Part shown: positions 22,833 through 30,530 of the stretch, piece by piece
How the letters are laid out: every line of letters starts with the position of its first letter
Numbering within the stretch: position 1 is the first letter of the stretch
NCBI GenBank assembly: GCA_910585665.1
Contig: CAJUFI010000005.1
Location: 57,627-98,334, forward strand
DNA: 40,708 bases
Source of the DNA: an uncultured Acetatifactor sp.
GTDB taxonomy: Bacteria; Bacillota; Clostridia; Lachnospirales; Lachnospiraceae
Direction: 5' to 3'
Notes under the pieces: generated by a model
Told to the model about the DNA's origin: nothing
The model's database searches: none
The model's input: the letters and a program-made list of their open reading frames with translations, nothing else
Made by a program: the position numbers and the translations under genes

Positions 22833-24548
22833 ATGAAGACAGATTCCAGGCATAGGAGATTTTTTGCAGGGCTGCTTGCCTGTCTGGCGGCAATGTCCCT
22901 GACCGCCTGCCATGGCGTGCAGAACGCGTCCGATGCCACGCCCGGCACCGTGGAATCGTCGGAGCAGGAAACAACATCAGAATGGTTCTCGAACCGTGAT
23001 ATGAAAGGGGACTATGACGAGGATTCCTGTGTGAAAGTGGCTCTGGAAGGGGAGACAGCGAAATGCCACGGGGAGACCGTGAAGATTTCCGGAGGGACAG
23101 TGTCCATAACCCGGGAAGGCTCCTACCTTCTGACAGGCGTCCTGGAAAAGGGGATGCTGGTCATCGAGGCCGACGAGGAGGCTAAGGTGCAGCTGATTCT
23201 GGACGGGGCCCGGATATCCAATGATGACGGAGCGGCAATCTATGTGAAATCAGCGGACAAAGTCTTCCTGACCCTGGCAGCGGGAAGCGAGAATGTGCTG
23301 TCCGACAGCGGGGGCTACAGCGCCCATGACGACGACAAGGTAGACGGCGCTGTCTTTGCCGGATGCGATTTGACCGTGAACGGCACAGGCAGCCTGGAAG
23401 TCATGGCTGCAGAAGGGCATGGCATCGTGTCCAAGGATGACCTGCGGATTACGGGAGGCAGCCTGACGGTCACGGCGGCCGGTCACGGGCTGTCCGGAAA
23501 AGACAGCGTGCGCCTGGCGGAGGGCCGCCTGGCGGTGGTCTCAGGCAAGGACGGCATCCACGCGGAGCATGAGGATGAGCAGAAAGGATATGTATATATC
23601 GCCAATGGCAGCGTGGCCGTGGTGTCCCAGGGGGACGGCATCAGCGCCAGCGGTTTTTTACAGATTGACAATGGAAGCTTTGCCATCACGGCAGGAGGCG
23701 GCAGCGGGCAGACCGCAGATGAGGGGGAGGAAACGTCCAGCGCCAAGGGAATCAAGGCGGCCAGGACGCTGGTGGTCAATGACGGCGCTTTCGCCATAGA
23801 TGCCCGGGACGATGCCCTGCACGCCGACGGAGACCTGATCCTACGGGGCGGCGGGTTCCGGCTTGCCTCTAAAGGAAAGGGCATCCATGGGGACAGGACA
23901 GTGGCCATAGAGGGAGGCACCATAGAAGTCTCGGCCAGCCATGAAGGGGTGGAGGGGTACAAGGTGGCCGTCTCGGGAGGCTGTCTGCGGCTGTGCGCGG
24001 CGGATGACGGCATCAATGCGGCGGGAGGCCGTGATGGGAGCGGGTCAGATGATTTTGCGGATGAGGAAGGGACCGGCGGCGAGGAACCGTCCATACAGAT
24101 TTCTGGAGGAGAGATTTCTATCGATGCAGCCGGAGACGGCATTGACTCCAATGGTTCCCTGATTGTCTCAGGCGGCAAGGTCTATGTCTCCGGCCCTGTG
24201 GACGACCTCAACGGAGCGCTGGACTACGATGGCGAGGCCCGGATTACCGGCGGTACGCTGGTGGCCGCGGGCAGCAGCGGCATGGCCATGAATTTCGGCG
24301 ATGCCTCCACCCAGGGGACCATATTGATTTACATTCCGCCCCAGAACCCGGGAACGGAGATTGTCCTGAAGGATTCCCAGGGAAGGGAGCTGGCGGCGTA
24401 CACTGCCCCGAAGGCTTTCAGTTCCGTGGTGGTCAGCTGCCCGGAACTGGAGCAGGGCGGCGTATACACGATGCTGGCCGGGGACAGCGAGACAGAAGTA
24501 GTCCTGGAGGAACTGCGCTACGGAAAAAGCTATAACGAAACGGAATGA
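22833..24548 (+). CDS. Cthe_2159-family beta-helix carbohydrate-binding lipoprotein
   Basis: A 571-residue exported lipoprotein (lipobox LTAC, Cys26). A linker is followed by about 20 short beta-helix rungs with recurring patterns ISGGTVSITREGSYLLTGVL, DGARISNDDGAAIYVKSADK, ADGDLILRGGGFRLASKGKG, IHGDRTVAIEGGTIEVSASH, DGIDSNGSLIVSGGKVYVSG. This is the Cthe_2159 / DUF4353 family (PF14262); one clostridial member binds acidic pectin. Asp/Gly turns suggest Ca2+ sites. No enzymatic motif. It is the next gene after apbE, but spacing (about 200 bp) does not argue for an operon. ATG has AAAGGCGGC upstream. Confidence 0.85.
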   Translation: MKTDSRHRRFFAGLLACLAAMSLTACHGVQNASDATPGTVESSEQETTSEWFSNRDMKGDYDEDSCVKVALEGETAKCHGETVKISGGTVSITREGSYLLTGVLEKGMLVIEADEEAKVQLILDGARISNDDGAAIYVKSADKVFLTLAAGSENVLSDSGGYSAHDDDKVDGAVFAGCDLTVNGTGSLEVMAAEGHGIVSKDDLRITGGSLTVTAAGHGLSGKDSVRLAEGRLAVVSGKDGIHAEHEDEQKGYVYIANGSVAVVSQGDGISASGFLQIDNGSFAITAGGGSGQTADEGEETSSAKGIKAARTLVVNDGAFAIDARDDALHADGDLILRGGGFRLASKGKGIHGDRTVAIEGGTIEVSASHEGVEGYKVAVSGGCLRLCAADDGINAAGGRDGSGSDDFADEEGTGGEEPSIQISGGEISIDAAGDGIDSNGSLIVSGGKVYVSGPVDDLNGALDYDGEARITGGTLVAAGSSGMAMNFGDASTQGTILIYIPPQNPGTEIVLKDSQGRELAAYTAPKAFSSVVVSCPELEQGGVYTMLAGDSETEVVLEELRYGKSYNETE

Positions 24549-24584
24549 TAATCTGTGCTTATGACAAATATAATATTTATTGAT

Positions 24585-24613
24585 TTTACTTATAGTGCGA
24601 AATATAGTATAAT
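24585..24613 (+). promoter_or_regulatory. Promoter of purA
   Basis: TTTACT (24585-24590), 17-bp spacer, TATAAT (24608-24613). It gives a leader of about 310 nt. A small palindrome CTGCCA-GA-TGGCAG (24637-24650) lies in the early leader. Confidence 0.6.
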
Positions 24614-24661
24614 GAACACGCAATTAAGAAAAAGTTCTGCCAGATGGCAGGAAATTAAACA

Positions 24662-24905
24662 GCATCTGCCCTTCCGGTGCCGGAGGTACTACACAAGACC
24701 TGGGACGGGGAGCGCTATGGACGGACTCGTCGCGTCATGTATATGCGGCGGAGTTGAGCATGCCCTGAGACTGGGAGCGCCATGGACAGGTAGTCTGCGT
24801 CCCTGTATATACGGAGGAATCGTGTATGTCCTGAGACTGGGAGCGCCATGGACAAGGGGCCAAGTCCTGGGAGCGGAATCCCTCCGGAGCGGGAAGGGCA
24901 GATGC
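24662..24905 (+). promoter_or_regulatory. Long structured purA leader closed by a 14-bp stem and containing tandem repeats
   Basis: GCATCTGCCCTTCC (24662-24675) is perfectly complementary to GGAAGGGCAGATGC (24892-24905), enclosing 216 bp. Inside, units start with GGGAGCGC(C/T)ATGGAC at 24708, 24773 and 24839 (65-66 bp period, also sharing CCTGAGACT before the next unit and TGTATAT in the middle), with a partial one at 24869. The right arm ends 13 bp before AGGAGGA of purA, so folding could control translation. Not a purine riboswitch by any motif seen. Confidence 0.6.
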
Positions 24906-24928
24906 GGAACGGAAATAGGAGGAGAAAT

Positions 24929-26221
24929 ATGGTCAAAGCAATCGTAGGAGCCAACTGGGGTGATGAGGGAAAGGGAAAAATCACCGATATGATGGCTCAG
25001 GAAGCGGATATCGTGGTGCGTTTTCAGGGAGGAGCCAACGCCGGGCACACCATCGTGAACGACTATGGAAAGTTTGCGCTGCACACGCTTCCCTCAGGGG
25101 TGTTTTACAGCCATATCACGAATATCATCGGCAACGGGGTGGCGCTGAACATTCCGCTGCTGTTTCAGGAAGTGCAGTCTGTGGTGGAGAGGGACGTGCC
25201 CAGCCCGAAGCTGCTGGTTTCCGACCGGGCCCAGATGGTGATGCCCTATCACATTTTGTTCGATCAGTATGAGGAGGAGCGTCTGGGAGGCAAGTCCTTC
25301 GGCTCCACCAAGTCCGGCATCGCGCCATTCTATTCCGACAAATATGCCAAAATCGGCTTCCAGGTCAGCGAACTGTTCAATGAGGAACTGCTGGCGGAGA
25401 AGACGGAGCGCATCTGCGAGATGAAGAACGTGCTGCTGGAGCATCTGTACCATAAGCCGCCCATCGACCCGAAGGAGCTCCTGGATACGCTGCACCGGTA
25501 CAGGGACATGGTGGAGCCCTATGTGTGCGATGTGTCCCTGTTCCTGGACAAAGCCCTGAAAGAGGGGAAGACAGTGCTGCTGGAGGGACAGCTGGGCACG
25601 CTGAAGGATCCGGATCACGGCATCTATCCCATGGTGACCTCCTCCTCCACGCTGGCGGCTTTCGGCGCGATCGGCGCAGGCCTGCCGCCCTATGAAATCA
25701 AACAGATCGTGACGGTCTGTAAGGCATATTCTTCCGCTGTGGGCGCGGGAGATTTCGTCTCGGAACTGTTCGGCGCGGAGGCGGAGGAGCTGCGCCGCCG
25801 GGGTGGAGACGGCGGCGAGTACGGCGCGACCACCGGACGGCCCAGGCGCGTGGGCTGGTTCGACTGCGTGGCCTCAAAATACGGCTGCCGGATGCAGGGG
25901 GCTACGGACGTGGCCTTTACCGTGCTGGACGTGCTGGGCTATCTGGACGAGATTCCCGTGTGCGTGGGCTATGAAATCGACGGGGAGGTCACCACGGATT
26001 TCCCGGTGACCAGCAGACTGTCCAAGGCAAAGCCGGTATTGCAGAAGCTCCCCGGCTGGAAGTGCGAGATCCGGGGGATCCGCAGCTACGAGGAGCTGCC
26101 GGAGAACTGCCGGAAATACATTGAATTCATCGAGGGGCAGATCGGCTATCCGATTACCATGGTCAGCAACGGCCCCGGCAGAGACGACATCATCTACAGA
26201 AAGTCGGCGCTGGCGAAATAA
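24929..26221 (+). CDS. purA: Adenylosuccinate synthetase
   Basis: A 430-residue PurA joining IMP and aspartate with GTP, the first committed step to AMP. The N-terminal P-loop GANWGDEGKGKITD (7-20), RFQGGANAGHTIV (31-43) with the catalytic His, KSGIAPFYSDKYAKIG and GATTGRPRRVGWFD are all present. The loop near residue 225 reads EGQLGTLKDPDHGIYPMVTS where most bacteria have EGAQG; this variant is common in relatives as far as recalled. ATG 24929 follows AGGAGGA; the open codons upstream belong to the leader. Confidence 0.95.
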   Translation: MVKAIVGANWGDEGKGKITDMMAQEADIVVRFQGGANAGHTIVNDYGKFALHTLPSGVFYSHITNIIGNGVALNIPLLFQEVQSVVERDVPSPKLLVSDRAQMVMPYHILFDQYEEERLGGKSFGSTKSGIAPFYSDKYAKIGFQVSELFNEELLAEKTERICEMKNVLLEHLYHKPPIDPKELLDTLHRYRDMVEPYVCDVSLFLDKALKEGKTVLLEGQLGTLKDPDHGIYPMVTSSSTLAAFGAIGAGLPPYEIKQIVTVCKAYSSAVGAGDFVSELFGAEAEELRRRGGDGGEYGATTGRPRRVGWFDCVASKYGCRMQGATDVAFTVLDVLGYLDEIPVCVGYEIDGEVTTDFPVTSRLSKAKPVLQKLPGWKCEIRGIRSYEELPENCRKYIEFIEGQIGYPITMVSNGPGRDDIIYRKSALAK

Positions 26222-26264
26222 TTGGGCATCCCCGGCGGCCGGAGCTAACTTGCCAAACAACCTG

Positions 26265-26317
26265 ACTCACGAGCGAAAGATTCATGGAACATGGGGCAAA
26301 TTTCATCGCTCGTGAGT
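26265..26317 (+). promoter_or_regulatory. Perfect 12-bp inverted repeat upstream of the LysR gene
   Basis: ACTCACGAGCGA (26265-26276) and TCGCTCGTGAGT (26306-26317) are exact reverse complements separated by 29 bp and lie 11 bp before the LysR start codon. It may be an operator for autoregulation or an mRNA hairpin covering the 5' end. No T run follows. Confidence 0.55.
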
Positions 26318-26328
26318 ATAGGAGGGCC

Positions 26329-27222
26329 ATGATAGGGAATCTGGAGTATTTCAAAGTATTCTACTATACTGCGAAGCTGGGAAGCGTCACAGGAGCGGCC
26401 GGCGTGCTTTCCATCTCCCAGCCAGCGGTGAGCCAGTCCCTGAAAGCGCTGGAGCGCAGCCTTGGCGTGGCTCTGTTCCAAAGGGCTTCCAAGGGCGTCC
26501 GGCTCACCGGGGAGGGCCAGTTGCTGTACTCCTATGTGGAAAAGGGCTACGAGGAGATAGAGCGTGGCGTGGAAAAGGTGAAGCAGATGCTGAACCTGGA
26601 GCTGGGCGAGGTGCATATCGGGGCCAGCGACATGACGCTGCGTTTTTATCTGCTGCCGTTTCTGGAGGAATTCCATGAGCGGTACCCCGGCATCAAGGTC
26701 ATCGTGGCCAATGCCCCTACCCCGGAGACCCTGAGGCTTCTGCGGGCGGGGGAAATCGACTTCGGCGTGGTCAGCACCCCCTTTGACCAGGGCGGGGATA
26801 TCTGCAGCGAGCCGGTCAGAGAGATAGAGGACGTATTCGTAGCCGGACGCAGATTTATCTCTTATAAGAACAAGATGCTGGATTTGCAGGAGCTGGAAAA
26901 GCTGCCGCTGATTTTCCTGGAGGGAAGCACCAGCACCAGGGCTTATATGGACGCTTATCTGGCCGAGAACGGCGTGGCGGTGCAGCCGGAGTTCGAACTG
27001 TCCACCAGCGACATGATCGTGCAGTTCGCCCTGCGCAATCTGGGGATAGGCTGCGTGGTCAGGGACTTCGCCACGGAGGCCGTGGAGTCGGGCCTGCTGT
27101 TCGAGCTGCGCTTCAATAAAATGATTCCCAAAAGGCAGTTCTGCGTGGTCACCAGCAGGAAAGCGCCCCTTGGGGCAGCTGCCGGGAAGCTGCTGGAGAT
27201 TATGCGCGATGGCCGGACATGA
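26329..27222 (+). CDS. LysR-family transcriptional regulator
   Basis: A 297-residue LysR regulator. The N-terminal winged helix (LEYFKVFYYTAKLGSVTGAAGVLSISQPAVSQSLKALERSLG, residues 4-45, helix-turn-helix included) is followed by the linker and a two-lobe ligand domain from about residue 88 (GEVHIGASDMTLRFYLLPFL; FGVVSTPFDQGGDIC; IIGCVVRD-like AL RNLGIGCVVRDFATEAV). The inducer and targets are unknown. ATG 26329 with AGGAGGG upstream is chosen over an earlier in-frame ATG that lies within the inverted repeat. It is preceded by purA on the same strand. Confidence 0.9.
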   Translation: MIGNLEYFKVFYYTAKLGSVTGAAGVLSISQPAVSQSLKALERSLGVALFQRASKGVRLTGEGQLLYSYVEKGYEEIERGVEKVKQMLNLELGEVHIGASDMTLRFYLLPFLEEFHERYPGIKVIVANAPTPETLRLLRAGEIDFGVVSTPFDQGGDICSEPVREIEDVFVAGRRFISYKNKMLDLQELEKLPLIFLEGSTSTRAYMDAYLAENGVAVQPEFELSTSDMIVQFALRNLGIGCVVRDFATEAVESGLLFELRFNKMIPKRQFCVVTSRKAPLGAAAGKLLEIMRDGRT

Positions 27223-27261
27223 CGGGCTGCGCGGCATCAAAGGGACGGCACTGCGGCCCGG

Positions 27262-27420
27262 AGATTCCGAGAGGATACAGACATAGGCTCTTGGAAGCTT
27301 AGGAAGCAGAATCGGGCATTAGGGCAGAACGGTACCCGGAAAAAGGGGGGAATCGGCGCAAAGGAGTTCCGGAAAGCAGCGCGATATGCGGTCACGGGAT
27401 TCCGAGAGGATATCAGACTT
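27262..27420 (+). repeat. R2 repeat, full copy plus a duplicated terminus
   Basis: The full copy runs from CTCTTGGAAG (27298-27307) to ATTCCGAGAG (27399-27408), 111 bp, and matches the element at 10761-10881 in the opposite orientation. ATTCCGAGAGGATA also occurs at 27263-27276 before the copy and again at its right end (27399-27412), so the right terminus and flank are duplicated. The right end lies 35 bp before the HAD start codon, mirroring the nitroreductase copy. Confidence 0.75.
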
Positions 27421-27443
27421 CTTAGAGAGGAAACAGGAGAGAA

Positions 27444-28049
27444 ATGATTCGAAATATTATATTTGATATCGGTAATGTATTGACGGATTTCCGTTGGAAA
27501 GGATTCCTGGAGGACAAGGGATTTGACGAAGCGATGGTGGAGCGCATCGCGCAGGCTTCCGTCAAGACGGTGCTCTGGAACGAAATGGACCGGGGCGTCT
27601 GGGATATGGAGGAACTGATGCAGGCGTTCATTGCCAAAGACCCCGAAATCGAGCCGCAGCTGCGCAGGGCCTACGACAATGTCACAGGCATGGTGACGAA
27701 GCGGGACTATGCCATTCCCTGGATCCAGGAACTGAAGGCAAAGGGGTACAGGATATACTACCTGTCCAATTTTTCCGAAAAGGCCTATGTGGACTGCATG
27801 GATGCCCTGGATTTCCTGTCCTACACGGACGGCGGCATCCTGTCCTACCGGGAGAAGATGGTCAAACCCGCCCCGGAAATCTACAGGCTCCTGCTTTCCA
27901 GGTATTCCCTGAACGCGGAGGAAAGTGTATTCATTGACGATACCCCGATAAATGTGGAAGGGGCCAGGGCGGTGGGGATGTACGGCATTCGTTTTGAGAC
28001 GAAGGAACAGGCCGAGGCGGAGCTGCGGGCGCTGGAAGCCCGGGTGTAG
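27444..28049 (+). CDS. HAD-superfamily phosphatase (YihX-like)
   Basis: A 201-residue HAD hydrolase of subfamily IA. Motif I is IIFDIGNVLTDFRW: Asp8 is the nucleophile and Gly10 replaces the second Asp, as in YihX-type enzymes such as alpha-D-glucose-1-phosphate phosphatase. Motif II is YYLSNFS, motif III lysine is in KMVKPAPEIY and motif IV is SVFIDDTPINVEGARAVG. The cap is a four-helix insertion. Sugar-phosphate hydrolysis is plausible, the actual substrate is unknown. It has an AGGAGAG ribosome binding site and repeat R2 just upstream. Confidence 0.85.
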   Translation: MIRNIIFDIGNVLTDFRWKGFLEDKGFDEAMVERIAQASVKTVLWNEMDRGVWDMEELMQAFIAKDPEIEPQLRRAYDNVTGMVTKRDYAIPWIQELKAKGYRIYYLSNFSEKAYVDCMDALDFLSYTDGGILSYREKMVKPAPEIYRLLLSRYSLNAEESVFIDDTPINVEGARAVGMYGIRFETKEQAEAELRALEARV

Positions 28050-28055
28050 TTCCGG

Positions 28056-28379
28056 TCATTTTGCCTTTGGTTCGCCCGGGACATCCGCGGCGGCAGCGCC
28101 CGGGGCTTCCGGATCGCCGATGCCGCGTTTTCCGGTGAGCCTGGCGTACATCCAGGAGTAGATCCAGATGACCAGCGGCACGGCGAAGGTGCCGAACAGG
28201 CAGATTCGGAACCATTTGGCGGACTCGCTGCTGTCCACGATGGCGGTCACAAGGGTAATCAGGTACAAAAGCGCCAGCAGCGCCACGCCGATGATGGCCA
28301 CCAGCTGCCTGGAGGTCATCTTTTTCTTCTGCGTATCTTCCCGCAGATTTTTCTGTGTGTCATTTTTGGTGTCTTTCAT
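28056..28379 (-). CDS. Small two-TM membrane protein of unknown function
   Basis: A 107-residue protein. A charged N-terminus (MKDTKNDTQKNLREDTQKKK) is followed by TM1 at about 26-48 and TM2 at about 56-81 and a Pro/Ala-rich tail (DPEAPGAAAADVPGEPKAK). No family is recognised. It converges with the HAD gene (6 bp apart) and lies about 120 nt downstream of the candidate RNA terminator at 28500, so it could be the target of that leader if the RNA is cis-acting. Confidence 0.6.
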   Translation of the reverse strand: MKDTKNDTQKNLREDTQKKKMTSRQLVAIIGVALLALLYLITLVTAIVDSSESAKWFRICLFGTFAVPLVIWIYSWMYARLTGKRGIGDPEAPGAAAADVPGEPKAK

Positions 28380-28499
28380 GGCTTTCCTCGTTTCAACGTA
28401 ACTGTGTAAAGGTGTCCAGTGGATGTTCTATAGAGGGATTGTAGCATGTTTGCGCCGGATTGGCAACTTTTTTGCGGAAGAGCGCTTTTCCGCGGCAAC
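28380..28499. other. Leader region of the small membrane protein, no gene
   Basis: Contains a GCGGAA/TTCCGC hairpin (28474-28479 with 28488-28493). No coding frame with protein-like composition. Confidence 0.35.
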
Positions 28500-28674
28500 A
28501 AAAACCCCGAGCCTGCACACAGCGAAGCCCGGGGCTTTATTAAGGGGAGGATTCAGGCTTCGCCTTGCCGATCGAACCAGGCGGGGCGAGCCTAAGTATT
28601 ATTTTATCTTCTGTGTGATCAAAGGAGGGGGTTCCTTGACATTCAATAGTCTAACCCGGAACCCGGACATTATA
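28498..28674 (-). ncRNA. Candidate structured RNA with pseudoknot and intrinsic terminator
   Basis: On the reverse strand TATAAT (28674-28669) is followed about 7 nt later by GGGTTCC (28664-28658), which pairs with GGAACCC (28635-28629). A second arm AGGCT-CGCC-GCC (28593-28580) pairs back with 28569-28555 around a loop GGTTCGATC. The third is a terminator: CCCCGGGC (28534-28527) with GCTCGGGG (28512-28505), then TTTTT. CACACAG (28617-28611) between arms 1 and 2 is complementary to CTGTGTG (28522-28516) in the terminator loop, a possible 7-bp pseudoknot. Transcript about 165 nt. No known RNA family is recognised; it is either a standalone RNA or a leader of the gene at 28379. Confidence 0.45.
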
Positions 28675-28706
28675 CACCGCGGGGAAAATTTTTGGAAATT
28701 TTTTTA

Positions 28707-28735
28707 TTGTGCAAAAGGATAATCTGTTATATACT
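28707..28735 (+). promoter_or_regulatory. Promoter of the SEC-C gene
   Basis: TTGTGC (28707-28712), 17-bp spacer, TATACT (28730-28735), about 70 bp before the start codon. The -35 box is identical to that of the NusG-II operon. Confidence 0.65.
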
Positions 28736-28805
28736 GATTAAAGCGGCGGATGTCCGACAAAAATACAGCCGGTCCTACCGGTAGAAATGAAAAGGTGGTA
28801 AGAGT

Positions 28806-29309
28806 ATGGCATTATTAGAACAATGGAGAGCGGAGGCATATAACGAGTCAGTTGCAAAAGAGAAGCTCCAGAGATTATGGGCGGCATATTTTCAGGAGGA
28901 GAAGGATATCTATGCCCAGCTTTTGAAGAATCCTGACGAAGTGGTGCGGGGCACGGTGAAGGAGCTGGCGGACAAGTATCAGGTGTCGATCATGACCATG
29001 ACAGGCTTCCTGGACGGCATCAACGACAGCCTGAAGGAGCCCAACCCCATCGAGGAGATGGAGGAGGACACGCCTGTGAACCTGGGCTTCGACAAGCCGC
29101 TGCTGTATAAGAACATGGTGGCCGCGGAGGCGGATTGGCTGTACAATCTGGAGGAGTGGAACGACATCTTTGACGAGGACACCAGGAAGGCCCTCTACAA
29201 AGAGCAGAAATCTTCCACCACCATCGTGAAGGAGGCGAAGATTTACCCCAACGATCCCTGTCCCTGCGGAAGCGGCAAGAAATACAAGAAATGCTGCGGC
29301 AAAAAGTAA
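28806..29309 (+). CDS. SEC-C zinc-motif protein
   Basis: A 167-residue cytoplasmic protein, rich in helices and acidic residues, ending in the SEC-C motif CPCGSGKKYKKCC (Cys152, Cys154, Cys163, Cys164), a zinc knuckle first known from the SecA C terminus. The body (MALLEQWRAEAYNESVAKEKLQ... ELADKYQVSIMTMTGFLDGI) resembles other clostridial SEC-C proteins of unknown function. Ribosome binding site AAAGGTGG. It is the first gene of a run that includes DUF308, CBS, apt and rel. Confidence 0.85.
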   Translation: MALLEQWRAEAYNESVAKEKLQRLWAAYFQEEKDIYAQLLKNPDEVVRGTVKELADKYQVSIMTMTGFLDGINDSLKEPNPIEEMEEDTPVNLGFDKPLLYKNMVAAEADWLYNLEEWNDIFDEDTRKALYKEQKSSTTIVKEAKIYPNDPCPCGSGKKYKKCCGKK

Positions 29310-29339
29310 GCCTCGATTTTTGGGCAGGGGGGTGAAGGT

Positions 29340-29990
29340 ATGACAGGGAAGATTTCCGGGATGAAAAAGTTCCTGAAACAGATGAAATGGGAGACGATGC
29401 TGACTTCATTGCTGTACATCGTGCTGGGCATCGTGGCGCTCCTGATTCCGGAGACCATGGTCAAGACGCTTGGGTATCTGATCGGCATCCTGCTGATTCT
29501 GGCGGGGGCTGTCTCCATGATCTGCTATCTGCTGCGGGAGGCCCATCAGAACTATTATCGGAACGATTTCGGCTATGGGCTGATGGGCATAGCTGTAGGC
29601 ATCCTTTTCCTGTATAAAGTGGATTGGATCATCTCGCTGGTGCCGGCCATACTGGGCGTGCTGGTGGTGGGCAGCGGCTGCAGGAAGCTGCAGGACGTGA
29701 TCGACATGAAGAGGATGGGATACGGCAACTGGGTGCTGGTGCTGATTCTGGCCGCGGTGAATGTGGCGTTCGGCGTGGGGCTTATCATGAATGCCTTTGA
29801 GGCGGCGCTGCTGTTTCTCCAGCTGGTGGGCGCGGGGCTGATCTTCAGCGGCGTCACAGATTGCGCCTCCTGTCTGTATCTGGCAGGCAAGGTCAAAAAG
29901 TATTTTGAGGACCTGGAGGCTGTGGACGGCACTTATACGGAGGCCTCAGAGTCGGAAAGCGAACCCGGCGGAGATGATTGGGACAATTGA
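29340..29990 (+). CDS. DUF308 / HdeD-family membrane protein
   Basis: A 216-residue protein with six predicted TMs in three hairpin pairs (MLTSLLYIVLGIVALLIPE; GYLIGILLILAGAVSMICYL; DFGYGLMGIAVGILFLYKVD; SLVPAILGVLVVGSGCRKLQ; WVLVLILAAVNVAFGVGLIM; LLFLQLVGAGLIFSGVTDCA) and an acidic Ser-rich tail. This is the HdeD/DUF308 family, whose E. coli member is linked to acid resistance; function here unknown. AGGGGGGTGAAGGT precedes the ATG. Confidence 0.8.
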   Translation: MTGKISGMKKFLKQMKWETMLTSLLYIVLGIVALLIPETMVKTLGYLIGILLILAGAVSMICYLLREAHQNYYRNDFGYGLMGIAVGILFLYKVDWIISLVPAILGVLVVGSGCRKLQDVIDMKRMGYGNWVLVLILAAVNVAFGVGLIMNAFEAALLFLQLVGAGLIFSGVTDCASCLYLAGKVKKYFEDLEAVDGTYTEASESESEPGGDDWDN

Positions 29991-30043
29991 GGGCTGCAGG
30001 ATGGGTTCGGGACGGAGAGGATGGACGATGAAGGAGTGGTAGA

Positions 30044-30511
30044 GTGAATATTGCATCTTTTTTATTGCCCAAGGCAGAAGTTGCCTATCTGCGGGACGAC
30101 ATGACGTTGCGCCAGGGGCTTGAGAAGCTCCGCAGAAGCGGTTTTGCCGCGATACCGGTCATCGATGGGGAGGACAGGTATGTGGGGGTCATCAGCGTGG
30201 CGGATTTTCTTTGGAACATCCTGGCGTACAACCAGGACCTGGAAAATGTCACGCTGAAGAGGCTGGAGAACAGGACGGTGCGGGATTTTCTGCAGAGCGG
30301 CAAGGTGAGGCCCGCCTGTATCGACACGCCCATGGAGAACCTGCTGGAATGCGCGAAGAATCAGAATTTCGTGCCGGTGATTGATGACAGGAATGTATTC
30401 ATCGGCATCGTCACCCGCAGCGACATCATCAAGTATTTCGTGGACAAGTACAAAGCCGGGCCGGGACGCGCAGATTCGGCAGGCGCAAGAGGAACAGACG
30501 AATGTACATAG
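30044..30511 (+). CDS. CBS-pair protein, DarB/CbpB-like
   Basis: A 155-residue protein consisting of two CBS domains: MTLRQGLEKLRRSGFAAIPV, IDGEDRYVGVISVADFLWNI and, second, NQNFVPVIDDRNVFIGIVTR. Layout and size resemble DarB (YkuL)/CbpB, cyclic-di-AMP receptors that in B. subtilis and Listeria bind Rel and stimulate (p)ppGpp synthesis when cyclic-di-AMP is low. The location two genes upstream of rel is consistent. Ligand binding is not proven by sequence. GTG start with AAGGAG at 30032. Confidence 0.7.
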   Translation: MNIASFLLPKAEVAYLRDDMTLRQGLEKLRRSGFAAIPVIDGEDRYVGVISVADFLWNILAYNQDLENVTLKRLENRTVRDFLQSGKVRPACIDTPMENLLECAKNQNFVPVIDDRNVFIGIVTRSDIIKYFVDKYKAGPGRADSAGARGTDECT

Positions 30512-30530
30512 AAGAGAGGGGCACTGAATC

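Noticed and set aside
28555..28593. tRNA-like T loop (GGTTCGATC) in the candidate RNA
   Set aside because: The stem around it does not fit a T arm and no acceptor, D or anticodon arm is present.
28423..28722. Forward 99-codon frame over the candidate RNA
   Set aside because: No protein-like composition and it crosses the predicted terminator and stems.
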